Of a stretch of 6,846 bases of DNA, positions 1 to 5,887 are shown one piece after another. This DNA is from Phycisphaerae bacterium (lineage in GTDB: Bacteria; Planctomycetota; Phycisphaerae; UBA1845): NCBI GenBank assembly GCA_029260195.1, contig JAJDDS010000544.1, positions 1 to 6,846 of the forward strand. Direction: 5' to 3'. The position numbers and the translations under genes were made by a program. The notes under the pieces are model-generated. The model was not told the origin of the DNA, did no database searches, and worked only from the letters and a program-made list of their open reading frames with translations. Numbering within the stretch: the first letter of the stretch is position 1; each line of letters starts with the position of its first letter.

Positions 1-1278
1 GGTCAGCTCGGTCAGGAAGATCACCACCGTCGCCACCAACAATGTCATCACCGGCGCGGGCAGTTCGCCGAACCCACTGACGCCCCGACCCAGGAAGTCC
101 GCCACCCCGGTCGTGCGAACAGCCGCAGCCAAGCTCAACCCCCCGCCGAACAGAACCAACACGTTCCACGGAAGCTTGCGCGCCTGCCGCCAAGTCAGCA
201 AGAACACGCCCCGCTTCCAATCGACCGGAAACGCGAACAGCACCAGCGCCGCGCCCGTAGCGATGCCCGCGTCGCTTAACCCGACCAACGGGCGGAATCC
301 GTCGCCCCATTCGACAGCGACGATCAGCGGCCGCGTCACCCACGCCGTCGCGGTCAACATGAAGACAAGCAAGATCGACCACTCAGCCCGCGACATCGGC
401 CCTTGCGACGCGAGTTGCTCGCCGATCAGCTTGCGACCCCCGGACAGAGACTCGATACCGATGGGATAGATCACCCGGGTCAGCATCAACCAAGTGATGG
501 GCAGAAACACAACGACCAGCGGCACCCCGATCAGCATCCACCGCGCGAACGATATCTCCAGGCCGTACTGGTCACTAAGAAAGGCTGCGAGCATGGTGTT
601 CGGCGGAGTGCCAACCAGTGTCCCCACCCCACCGATCGATGCGGAGTACGCGATGCCGAGCAAGAGACACGCCGCGAAGTTCGAACGCACCGGCGTCACG
701 TCGTCGTTCTCGCCACGAACGGCAGGCTGTCCGCCCACCAGCGCGATGACGCTCATGCCGATGGGCAGCATCATGACCACGGTGGCTGTATTCGAGACCC
801 ACATGCTCAGAAACGCGGTCGCCACCATAAACCCCGCGATCAGACGTGGCGGCCGCGTCCCGACGAGCAGGACCGTCCGCAGCGCGATGCGCCGATGAAG
901 CCCCCACCGTTCAAGGGTCAACGCGATGAGGAACCCCCCCATGAACAGGAAGATCAGCTCGTGCGCGTACGGCGCCGCAGCCGCCCGAATCGTGATCTCG
1001 CCCTGGCTGAGCACTGGGAACATCGGCAGCGGGATCAGCGCGGTGGCTGCGATCGGCAGGGCTTCGGTCACCCAGAACACAGCCATCAGCACGCCGACCG
1101 AAGCCACGACACGCCCGGCGTGGGTCAAACCGTCGGACGCGGCGAGCGCATCCTCCGCATTCGCATCGGGCAGCAGTATGTACGTCACCACCGCAAGGAC
1201 CGGCCCGAGCATCAGGCCGATCTTGGCGCGTCGGCCCCTCGCGTCAGCCGGGTGCGGGATGGGTCCGTCGCGTGTCAT
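1..1278 (-). CDS. SLC13/DASS-family anion:sodium symporter, C-terminus cut by window edge
   Basis: Reading the minus strand from the ATG at 1278 gives 426 residues open to the window edge. This is a polytopic inner-membrane transporter of the divalent anion:Na+ symporter family, which imports dicarboxylates, sulfate or similar anions. Visible family marks: VFWVTEALPI (about 68-77), first SNT substrate/sodium motif at 162-164 within WVSNTATVVMMLPIG, GTPPN at 223-227, and WNVLVLFGGGLSLA at 371-384. The frame ends at FLTELT, exactly where the second SNT motif normally follows, so roughly 50-60 residues are missing beyond the edge; this is a boundary effect, not decay. The start overlaps the upstream gene's stop (ATGA, 1275-1278) and no clear Shine-Dalgarno precedes it, so translation is probably coupled. 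Substrate cannot be read from the sequence: sulfate, succinate/citrate and other anions all remain possible. An antisense frame at 403-1380 is Arg/His/Gln-rich and is a shadow. Confidence 0.93.
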   Translation of the reverse strand, partial: MTRDGPIPHPADARGRRAKIGLMLGPVLAVVTYILLPDANAEDALAASDGLTHAGRVVASVGVLMAVFWVTEALPIAATALIPLPMFPVLSQGEITIRAAAAPYAHELIFLFMGGFLIALTLERWGLHRRIALRTVLLVGTRPPRLIAGFMVATAFLSMWVSNTATVVMMLPIGMSVIALVGGQPAVRGENDDVTPVRSNFAACLLLGIAYSASIGGVGTLVGTPPNTMLAAFLSDQYGLEISFARWMLIGVPLVVVFLPITWLMLTRVIYPIGIESLSGGRKLIGEQLASQGPMSRAEWSILLVFMLTATAWVTRPLIVAVEWGDGFRPLVGLSDAGIATGAALVLFAFPVDWKRGVFLLTWRQARKLPWNVLVLFGGGLSLAAAVRTTGVADFLGRGVSGFGELPAPVMTLLVATVVIFLTELT

Positions 1279-1829
1279 CGTTCCAACTGTCGCGTGGCGC
1301 GCTGCCGGCTTCGCCACCAGGAGCAGACGACGCAGACACCCGCCGCGAACAGCAATTCGTTGACGACGGTGATGGCGTGAACGGACCATGGCGCGTTGAC
1401 CGAGTGAATGACGCCAACGAACAGCGGAACCGGCGACGCAAACCGCTCGTCGGTCAGCGGCCAAAGCAACTGTACGCCCCGCCCGCGGGAGTTGAGCATG
1501 TCCAGGACGATATGCGAAACGTATGCCGACGCGCCCAAAACGAACGGGTATCGCCATCCGCATCGCAGAACCGCGCCGCACAGCAGCGCGAACAACACGC
1601 CGAAGACTGGCGCGCAGAACAGGCTGTTGGTGAAACCGTTGTGAAACCGTCCGATGCCGCCCCCGGTGAGAAGGCCGTACACGGCGTCGACATCGGGAGC
1701 CATCAACCCGAACAGGATCGCCCCGGCGAGGAGCCGTCGACGTGGTTTCGACGCGCCCGCAGCCAATCGGCTCCGCGCGGTGGGCCAAATGGCGATGAAG
1801 AGCGAGCAATGTGCGATCGGGGACGGCAT
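1275..1829 (-). CDS. YdjM/DUF457-type membrane-bound metal-dependent hydrolase
   Basis: This is a 184-residue membrane protein beginning MPSPIAH, the characteristic start of the YdjM/DUF457 family (putative membrane-bound metal-dependent hydrolases of unknown substrate). I chose the ATG at 1829 for that reason; the frame stays open 26 codons further to 1907, but that extension is Pro/Gly/Arg-rich and unlike the family. Candidate metal residues are H7, the PDVD at 45-48, H63, and H106/D110 in SHIVLD. LLWPLTDERF (121-130) matches the usual family segment following the SHxxLD motif. Several hydrophobic segments alternate with short loops (about 34-52, 70-90, 97-112, 135-145, 155-172). The motif usually written HRGxTHS reads HNGFTNS here (63-69), losing the second histidine. 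The stop codon overlaps the transporter start, so the two genes are likely cotranscribed and coupled. Family assignment is good; enzymatic activity is inferred and may be impaired. Confidence 0.85.
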   Translation of the reverse strand: MPSPIAHCSLFIAIWPTARSRLAAGASKPRRRLLAGAILFGLMAPDVDAVYGLLTGGGIGRFHNGFTNSLFCAPVFGVLFALLCGAVLRCGWRYPFVLGASAYVSHIVLDMLNSRGRGVQLLWPLTDERFASPVPLFVGVIHSVNAPWSVHAITVVNELLFAAGVCVVCSWWRSRQRATRQLER

Positions 1830-1991
1830 GTTCGTGGGTCCGCTGGGTTTCGTCCTACCTGCCCCGGTCCATGCGTACTCGGTGGGGCCAGGTTCGCGTG
1901 GTCGCACCGGGACATCGCCGGCCCAAGGCTCATTCGGCAGATTATCCCGCTGAATCGCCCCTGCGAAGGGAATTCGACGATCTCGGGAGCA

Positions 1992-2000
1992 ATTCTAGCA
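1992..2000 (-). promoter_or_regulatory. Possible extended -10 promoter for the DUF457/transporter pair
   Basis: On the minus strand the sequence reads TGCTAGAAT, a TGn plus -10-like hexamer with five of six matches to TATAAT. It lies about 165 bases upstream of the DUF457 start. No good -35 hexamer sits 16-18 bases upstream, so it would have to act as an extended -10 element. A second -10-like GATAAT at 1941-1946 also lacks a matching -35. Direction and place are right, but this is weak evidence. Confidence 0.3.
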
Positions 2001-2144
2001 GCCGGAGTTCAAAACGCGAGTTGCCGCCTGTCCGTGCTCAAACGAGTGGCGAATTCCCTCCGCCCCATTCCACCGTCACTTAACATGTTGCCGCCAAAGG
2101 AGTTGCGACCAGAACGCGACGTGCAGAATCGCCGTCGTTTTTCC

Positions 2145-2174
2145 TTGACCTGTTCTGTGGGTACCGTGTATAAG
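2145..2174 (+). promoter_or_regulatory. Sigma70-like promoter for the PEP-CTERM gene
   Basis: TTGACC at 2145-2150 (five of six matches to TTGACA) is followed after 18 bases by TATAAG at 2169-2174 (five of six to TATAAT). It is the best promoter-like pair in the window and sits in an otherwise GC-rich gap. Transcription would start near 2181, giving a leader of about 210 bases before the PEP-CTERM start codon. It is inferred from sequence only. Confidence 0.6.
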
Positions 2175-2376
2175 TGACGGACCTGTGGGAGGGTGCGCTG
2201 TGCGTTCCGCGCGGCGCCGTCATCAAAGAGAGAGAACGGTACGGGAAGGCTGCGTTCGTGAGCATGTGAACGGTTCGCGATGCGCCAGCCAGAAGGAGTG
2301 CGCCGGTCGTGACGCGGTTGTTGTCGTAGGGTCGGCGGCGGGCGTGGGCGGCGGAAGTCGTGGTCGGCGCCGAATG

Positions 2377-2386
2377 AAGGAGGAGG
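2377..2386 (+). promoter_or_regulatory. Strong Shine-Dalgarno that decides the PEP-CTERM start
   Basis: AAGGAGGAGG holds two overlapping GGAGG cores (2379-2383 and 2382-2386). The second is 7 bases from the GTG at 2394 and the first is only 4 bases from the TTG at 2388. This favours GTG 2394 over the TTG two codons upstream. The other genes in this window have no site of comparable strength. Confidence 0.7.
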
Positions 2387-2393
2387 CTTGGTT

Positions 2394-3140
2394 GTGTCTA
2401 TTGCAAGACTGCCGGTAGTGGCTCTGTTTGCGGCGTGCGGGATGGTTTCGATCGCGCAGGCTGAGAATGTGACGTTCGACTTTGACGACGACGGCGCGCC
2501 GATTGTGAACGGGCAGATGCTCGAATCGCCGAACGCGTTCGGAACGGTGTTCGACATTGTCTCGATCGGTCCAAACCTCGGCGCAGCCGCTTTCGATTCG
2601 GATCCGTTCGGACCGAATATGAACAGCCTGGACCAGGATTTGCTTCTGGACATGGGCAACATTCTGATCCTGCAAAGCCCCGATTTCCCAGGCTCTTCGG
2701 GGTCGGTCTTCGAAATCCCGAACGACGCGAACGACGGTGGCGCGATTACCTTCGACTTCTCCCCCGCCGGATTCGCGGTCGGCGTGGAGTCCATCGATGT
2801 GATCGATCTGGATGTCGGCGACGTGACCATGACGCTGACCGATGGCATGGGACGGACGCGGATGGTGACCATCCCGAGCGCCTACACCGGGGACATCACC
2901 GAAGGCGCTCCTGGTGTGGCGACGATCGATTTCACGGGCGGCGCCCAGGAATCCCCGAACATCGCCGGACTGTTCACCGAGGTCTTCGTGGAAGCCGGCT
3001 TCAACGGCAGTGACGTTGTATCACTTCTAATCGACGCCCCGCAGTCCGGCGCGTTCGACAATCTGTCGTTCGTTCCAGAGCCGACGACCGGCCTGCTGCT
3101 GTTGCTGGGATGCGCCGCCGCCATTCGCCGCCGAAGGTAA
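2394..3140 (+). CDS. Secreted PEP-CTERM-type protein, function unknown
   Basis: This encodes 248 residues from GTG 2394. Residues 1-23 form a Sec signal peptide (basic R5, hydrophobic core, AQA before E24). The mature part is acidic, rich in Asp, Gly and Phe, and beta-strand-like, as in many planctomycete extracellular proteins. The C-terminus is a sorting signal: VPEP at 227-230, a hydrophobic stretch at 232-244, then RRRR at 245-248. In known systems such tails are recognised by an exosortase-type membrane protease, after which the protein is released to the cell surface or exopolysaccharide matrix. No exosortase or polysaccharide gene lies in this window, so any partner is encoded elsewhere. 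No catalytic motif is visible. It has its own predicted promoter and ribosome site and is probably monocistronic, since the next gene is convergent. A long minus-strand frame at 2009-2872 across it is an antisense shadow. Secretion and sorting class are well supported; biological role is unknown. Confidence 0.88.
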   Translation: MSIARLPVVALFAACGMVSIAQAENVTFDFDDDGAPIVNGQMLESPNAFGTVFDIVSIGPNLGAAAFDSDPFGPNMNSLDQDLLLDMGNILILQSPDFPGSSGSVFEIPNDANDGGAITFDFSPAGFAVGVESIDVIDLDVGDVTMTLTDGMGRTRMVTIPSAYTGDITEGAPGVATIDFTGGAQESPNIAGLFTEVFVEAGFNGSDVVSLLIDAPQSGAFDNLSFVPEPTTGLLLLLGCAAAIRRRR

Positions 3141-3150
3141 ATGGCCGACC

Positions 3151-3164
3151 CAAACCCTGGTTTG
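3151..3164. terminator. Short palindrome between convergent genes, possible weak terminator
   Basis: CAAACCCTGGTTTG is a perfect inverted repeat (six-base arms around CT) lying 10 bases after the PEP-CTERM stop. It is in the 87-base gap shared with the convergent membrane gene. The plus strand continues with AAAAC rather than a T tract, so it is not a canonical rho-independent terminator. The rest of the gap (3165-3227) is GC-rich and could also fold. This is a position-based suggestion only. Confidence 0.25.
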
Positions 3165-3227
3165 AAAACGGGGGGACGGGGCGGCGTGACGACCTCGCGA
3201 CGCGGGCCACCCTGGGAACCCGGGGCG

Positions 3228-3986
3228 TCATCGGCTCAGTAATGCCGGAGGGCCGATCGTGACCGTAGCGCTTACCAGCGCGATCACCACACCGAGGCAA
3301 AAAACCAGAAGAGCGCCGAACACCAGCCTGTTGGCGTCACGCCGCGCGTCCGGCGGGGGGGCGTGAATCAACCCTCGCGGCCACAAAAACAGAAACACGG
3401 TAACAATCCACAACCCCGTCGCTGCTCCCGCGATGCCGTTGCTTGTGAGTCCTAACATCACGGCGAAAACGTAGAGCAAGACCTTCATCGCCAGAAGCAC
3501 CAGATTCCACGCGGATCGCCACCCGCTCGTCGCAGTTCTTGAGGGGTGTTGCCCCTCGACCAGTAACGCGCGGGCTGAACGCCGCCGCAGGAGCGCAATC
3601 CCCCCGATCACAACACCCAGCGTCATCAGAAACCCCACAACGACGACGACGGTCGGCAACCCGTTCTCTCTTCCCGCGATGATGTAGATCGCAAGGACTA
3701 CATACGCGAGGAAGACATGATGCAACAGCTTGATGGCCGAGAGCAACATCTTCCACGCGGTTCGCCACTTGCTCGGTGCAGTCTTCGCGGCGAGTTGCTC
3801 CTCGCCTGTGGACTCGCGGACCGAACGGCGCTGTGCCAGCGCAGTCCACACGATCGCAACACCCACCACCATCAGAAGCCCCGCGACGACGGCAGTCGTC
3901 GGCGAAATCGAACCCCATTCGAGCCGGAACTTGGAACTCATCATCGTCGTCGTGATGCCTTTGTGTCCGAGAGGATGCCGGGCCAT
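3228..3986 (-). CDS. Multi-pass membrane protein with internal tandem duplication
   Basis: This is a 252-residue hydrophobic protein that I do not recognise. Hydrophobic segments lie near residues 32-51, 81-104, 112-133, 162-181, 189-203 and 221-243, so about six membrane helices are expected. Two homologous units align without gaps at an offset of 82 residues (29-106 and 111-188). Each has a helix ending in an Arg-rich patch (AQRRSVR / LRRRSAR), a polar loop, then a WRxAW motif (WRTAW 74-78, WRSAW 156-160) and a second helix. The tail (220-243) resembles the first helix of a unit, perhaps a partial third copy. The start is uncertain: ATG 3986 gives the longest frame, but a double ATG at 3944/3941 just before the first helix is also possible, and neither has a good Shine-Dalgarno. 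It converges on the PEP-CTERM gene and diverges from the RHS locus, so it is probably transcribed alone. Confidence 0.72.
   Translation of the reverse strand: MARHPLGHKGITTTMMSSKFRLEWGSISPTTAVVAGLLMVVGVAIVWTALAQRRSVRESTGEEQLAAKTAPSKWRTAWKMLLSAIKLLHHVFLAYVVLAIYIIAGRENGLPTVVVVVGFLMTLGVVIGGIALLRRRSARALLVEGQHPSRTATSGWRSAWNLVLLAMKVLLYVFAVMLGLTSNGIAGAATGLWIVTVFLFLWPRGLIHAPPPDARRDANRLVFGALLVFCLGVVIALVSATVTIGPPALLSR
3423..3902 (-). repeat. Intragenic tandem duplication, 246-base period
   Basis: The units 3669-3902 and 3423-3656 within the membrane-protein gene are similar in DNA as well as protein. For example, TTCCACGCGG occurs at 3505 and again at 3751, exactly 246 bases (82 codons) apart, followed in both by similar CGCCAC and GCTCG blocks. 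About 30 of some 75 aligned residues are identical by eye. The period is a multiple of three, so the duplication preserved the frame. Confidence 0.75.
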
Positions 3987-4177
3987 GCGGAGGCGGTCGA
4001 GGAAGTGTCACGCTTGACGGATCTCGCGAAGCTAGCCGGGCAGCGACGGCTGCGTCTGGAGGGTCGCCCCGCGACATCGAATCCGCCGGCGGCTACTTGG
4101 CCGGGGATGGTTGTGGCGTTCGTAGCCATGACGTCAATTGTGTCAGACGCCGGAAGCGGAGGCAAGGCGGCGCGGGT

Positions 4178-5887
4178 GTGGCTTTACTCGATGGATTCAG
4201 CGGCGATGATTACATCGTTCAGTACGACGTGAACCTCAACGGCGGCGCCGACGCGATCGCGCTGGTCCGTTACCAAGACCCCGACAACCACTACCGCGTC
4301 AGACTGACTTCCAGCGGAATCAGCCTTCGCCTCAAATCCCACGGCGCCGAACGCCTACTCGCCAAGACCACGCACACCGCTTCCGGGACGATCAGCATGA
4401 AGATCAACCTGGTCGGCGAGCTCATCAGCGTGTGGGTGGCCGGGACCGAGAAGCTCAACGACATCTCCACCTCGGCGATCGGAGACGGCGGATTCGCCCT
4501 GGCTGGGGAGAAGCCCAAGTTCGAGAACATTGTCATCGGCTTCGACACCAACGCCGACGACGTCATCGACGACACCTACTTCACCGACACATTCAGCGAC
4601 ACCAGCGTCGCGCTCAACGCGGACCACAGCGACGGCGCGCCGGACGACTGGGACAAGAACGGGAACATGCTCAACGACGGGACGTTCACATTCGCCTACG
4701 ATGCGTGGAACCGCATGGTCAGCGTCAAGTCCGAGGACGGTCTGGAAACGGTCGCCACCTACGAATACGACGCCCTGGGCCGCCGGATCAACAAATCCGT
4801 GGCGGGCACCGTCGGACTGGGTGAGGGGTTGAACGGTACGACGTATTACTACTACAATAAGCAGTGGCAGATGCTGGAATCGCGGGACGGCTCGGAGAAC
4901 GTCGACACGCGGGTCATCTACGGCACGCGGTACGTTGACGAGATCGTCCTGTTCGAGAAACTGCGATACGGAAGCATGTTCGTGTTCCAAGACGCCAACT
5001 GGAACGTCACCTCCACCGTCAACTACGACGCCGTGGTGCTGGACCGGATTCACAACACACCGTACGGTGAGCCCACGTTCGACAGCTACACCATTAACGG
5101 CGACTACGACGGCGACGGGGATCTGGACTCGACCGACGACTCCAACCTGACCACGTGCAAGAACGGCAGCCAGCCGGTGACCGGCGCTTGCCGGGTGTTC
5201 GACTTCGATAACGACGGCGATGTGGATATTGCTGATGAGTCCCGCTTCGACGAGCTCTATTCCGGCTCCGGAACCGACATCACCCGCCAGCCGGGGCGGA
5301 GCACCAGCGCCAACGGATTCATTTTCGCGCACCAGGGACTAATGATCGATGAGGAGACCGCCCTCTACTACAACCGTTTCCGCCTTTACAATTCACAAAT
5401 CCGCCGGTTCCTCACTCGGGATCCATTTGAAGAGACCCCCCACGGCCGCCTTAATCACATTCTGGACCACGGCGGTGCTGCGAGCCTTTCCGCAATTGCC
5501 CAGTACATTGATACTGCTCTGCAGATGCCTGGCATAAACAGCCTTAGCCTATATGAATACGAATCAATCGCGCCTCTGCATGTCACCGATGCGCTCGGCC
5601 TCGCCGCTTGCGCGCCAGACTGTGCCGAACAGACGCTTTGTACTCTCATGATGATCTATAACGATTGTGCCCCCTGTGGGACTTCCGAACAACAATGCCA
5701 CAACTGTTGCAACTCAAGTGGCGGCGCTTGTATCTGCCTGAGCTGTGAAGGCCACAGTGTACCCTGCGAGACTATCCCAGGCCAGACTGGTCCATTAGCC
5801 GGTTGCCGAGAATGGATTGAAGTAATGCCTGGCAATCGCCGAACCAATCCCTCTCGTATTGTCACATCCTCGGAGAATTCCCCGTGA
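4178..5887 (+). CDS. RHS/YD-repeat protein with dockerin-like insert and cysteine-rich tip, probably 5'-truncated
   Basis: This is a 569-residue frame counted from GTG 4178. The frame extends to a TTG at 4097, but those 27 codons look non-coding. Domains in order: a LamG/concanavalin-like segment (5-122, with ALVRYQDPDNHYRVRL at 28-43) that begins mid-domain; YD repeats FAYDAWNR (172-179) and YEYDALGRR (195-203); two EF-hand-like calcium loops with Asp at 309/311/313/317/320 and 342/344/346/350/353, dockerin-like in pattern; the RHS core signature at 380-416 ending RRFLTRDP; an extra segment at about 417-456; LYEY (458-461); PLHVTDALGL (466-475), the PxxxxDPxGL junction with Pro changed to Ala; and a 94-residue tip with 13 cysteines. 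RHS proteins form secreted or surface shells enclosing a variable C-terminal domain. This one is short for the family and has no signal peptide in frame, so it is probably a truncated or displaced copy, though the frame is intact to its stop. It overlaps the next gene by 4 bases. Confidence 0.82.
   Translation: MALLDGFSGDDYIVQYDVNLNGGADAIALVRYQDPDNHYRVRLTSSGISLRLKSHGAERLLAKTTHTASGTISMKINLVGELISVWVAGTEKLNDISTSAIGDGGFALAGEKPKFENIVIGFDTNADDVIDDTYFTDTFSDTSVALNADHSDGAPDDWDKNGNMLNDGTFTFAYDAWNRMVSVKSEDGLETVATYEYDALGRRINKSVAGTVGLGEGLNGTTYYYYNKQWQMLESRDGSENVDTRVIYGTRYVDEIVLFEKLRYGSMFVFQDANWNVTSTVNYDAVVLDRIHNTPYGEPTFDSYTINGDYDGDGDLDSTDDSNLTTCKNGSQPVTGACRVFDFDNDGDVDIADESRFDELYSGSGTDITRQPGRSTSANGFIFAHQGLMIDEETALYYNRFRLYNSQIRRFLTRDPFEETPHGRLNHILDHGGAASLSAIAQYIDTALQMPGINSLSLYEYESIAPLHVTDALGLAACAPDCAEQTLCTLMMIYNDCAPCGTSEQQCHNCCNSSGGACICLSCEGHSVPCETIPGQTGPLAGCREWIEVMPGNRRTNPSRIVTSSENSP
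5603..5884 (+). other. Cysteine-rich variable C-terminal tip of the RHS protein
   Basis: These codons follow the DALGL junction and encode 94 residues, with 13 cysteines in the first 68 including CxxC, CC, CxC and CxxC spacings (DCAPC, HNCC, CICLSC). The last 26 residues are polar and cysteine-free. The pattern suits a disulfide-rich extracellular domain or a metal-binding one; the sequence alone does not decide. No nuclease, deaminase, protease or other toxin motif is visible. Hand-counted GC in 5641-5700 is 28 of 60, against 40 of 60 in 4621-4680 of the same gene, consistent with separate origin of the tip. Confidence 0.6.

Larger units (their letters stand above)
1830..2393. other. Non-coding divergent intergenic region with long 5' leader
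   Basis: These 564 bases separate the minus-strand DUF457/transporter pair from the plus-strand PEP-CTERM gene. I see no convincing gene. Frames crossing it are basic, low-complexity extensions antisense or out of frame to the flanking genes. It holds a plus-strand promoter candidate (2145-2174), a weaker minus-strand extended -10 (1992-2000) and a strong Shine-Dalgarno (2377-2386). The predicted leader of the plus-strand transcript is about 210 bases. It contains an imperfect nested stem: CGTTC at 2253-2257 with GAACG at 2268-2272, flanked by GGCTG at 2248-2252 and CAGCC at 2286-2290. No known riboswitch class is recognisable. Confidence 0.6.

Noticed and set aside
403..1380. Plus-strand open frame of 325 codons across the transporter
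   Set aside because: It is antisense to a transporter with clear family motifs, and its product is rich in Arg, His, Gln and Asp with no domain; a GC-driven shadow.
1272..2177. Plus-strand open frame of 301 codons
   Set aside because: It is antisense to the DUF457 gene and runs through the intergenic region; the product is low-complexity and basic, with no start signal.
2009..2872. Minus-strand open frame of 287 codons overlapping the PEP-CTERM gene
   Set aside because: The sense strand has a signal peptide, sorting tail, promoter and Shine-Dalgarno; the antisense product is Ser/Pro-rich without features.
4007..4018. Inverted repeat GTCA-cgct-TGAC overlapping a TTGACG hexamer
   Set aside because: The arms are only four bases and no -10 is found at 16-18 bases; expected by chance at this length.
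3337..4077. Second long minus-strand frame over the membrane gene, also showing repeats
   Set aside because: Its repeats come from the 246-base DNA duplication read in another frame; the product is Arg/Asp-rich and non-membrane. The 3228-3986 frame has coherent helices.
4107..4232. Short plus frame starting MVVAFVAMTSIVSDAGS as a separate secreted peptide
   Set aside because: There are no basic residues at the N-terminus, no cleavage site of good quality and no Shine-Dalgarno; kept only as a possible frameshift remnant of the RHS leader.
4355..5332. Minus-strand open frame of 325 codons across the RHS gene
   Set aside because: It is a Val/Asp-rich antisense shadow of the Asp- and Gly-rich RHS codons; the sense frame has clear YD, EF-hand and RHS core motifs.
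4178..5887. RHS gene as a mobile element or CRISPR-like repeat region
   Set aside because: No terminal inverted repeats, target duplications, transposase or regularly spaced repeats were seen; the repetition is of YD and EF-hand codons only.
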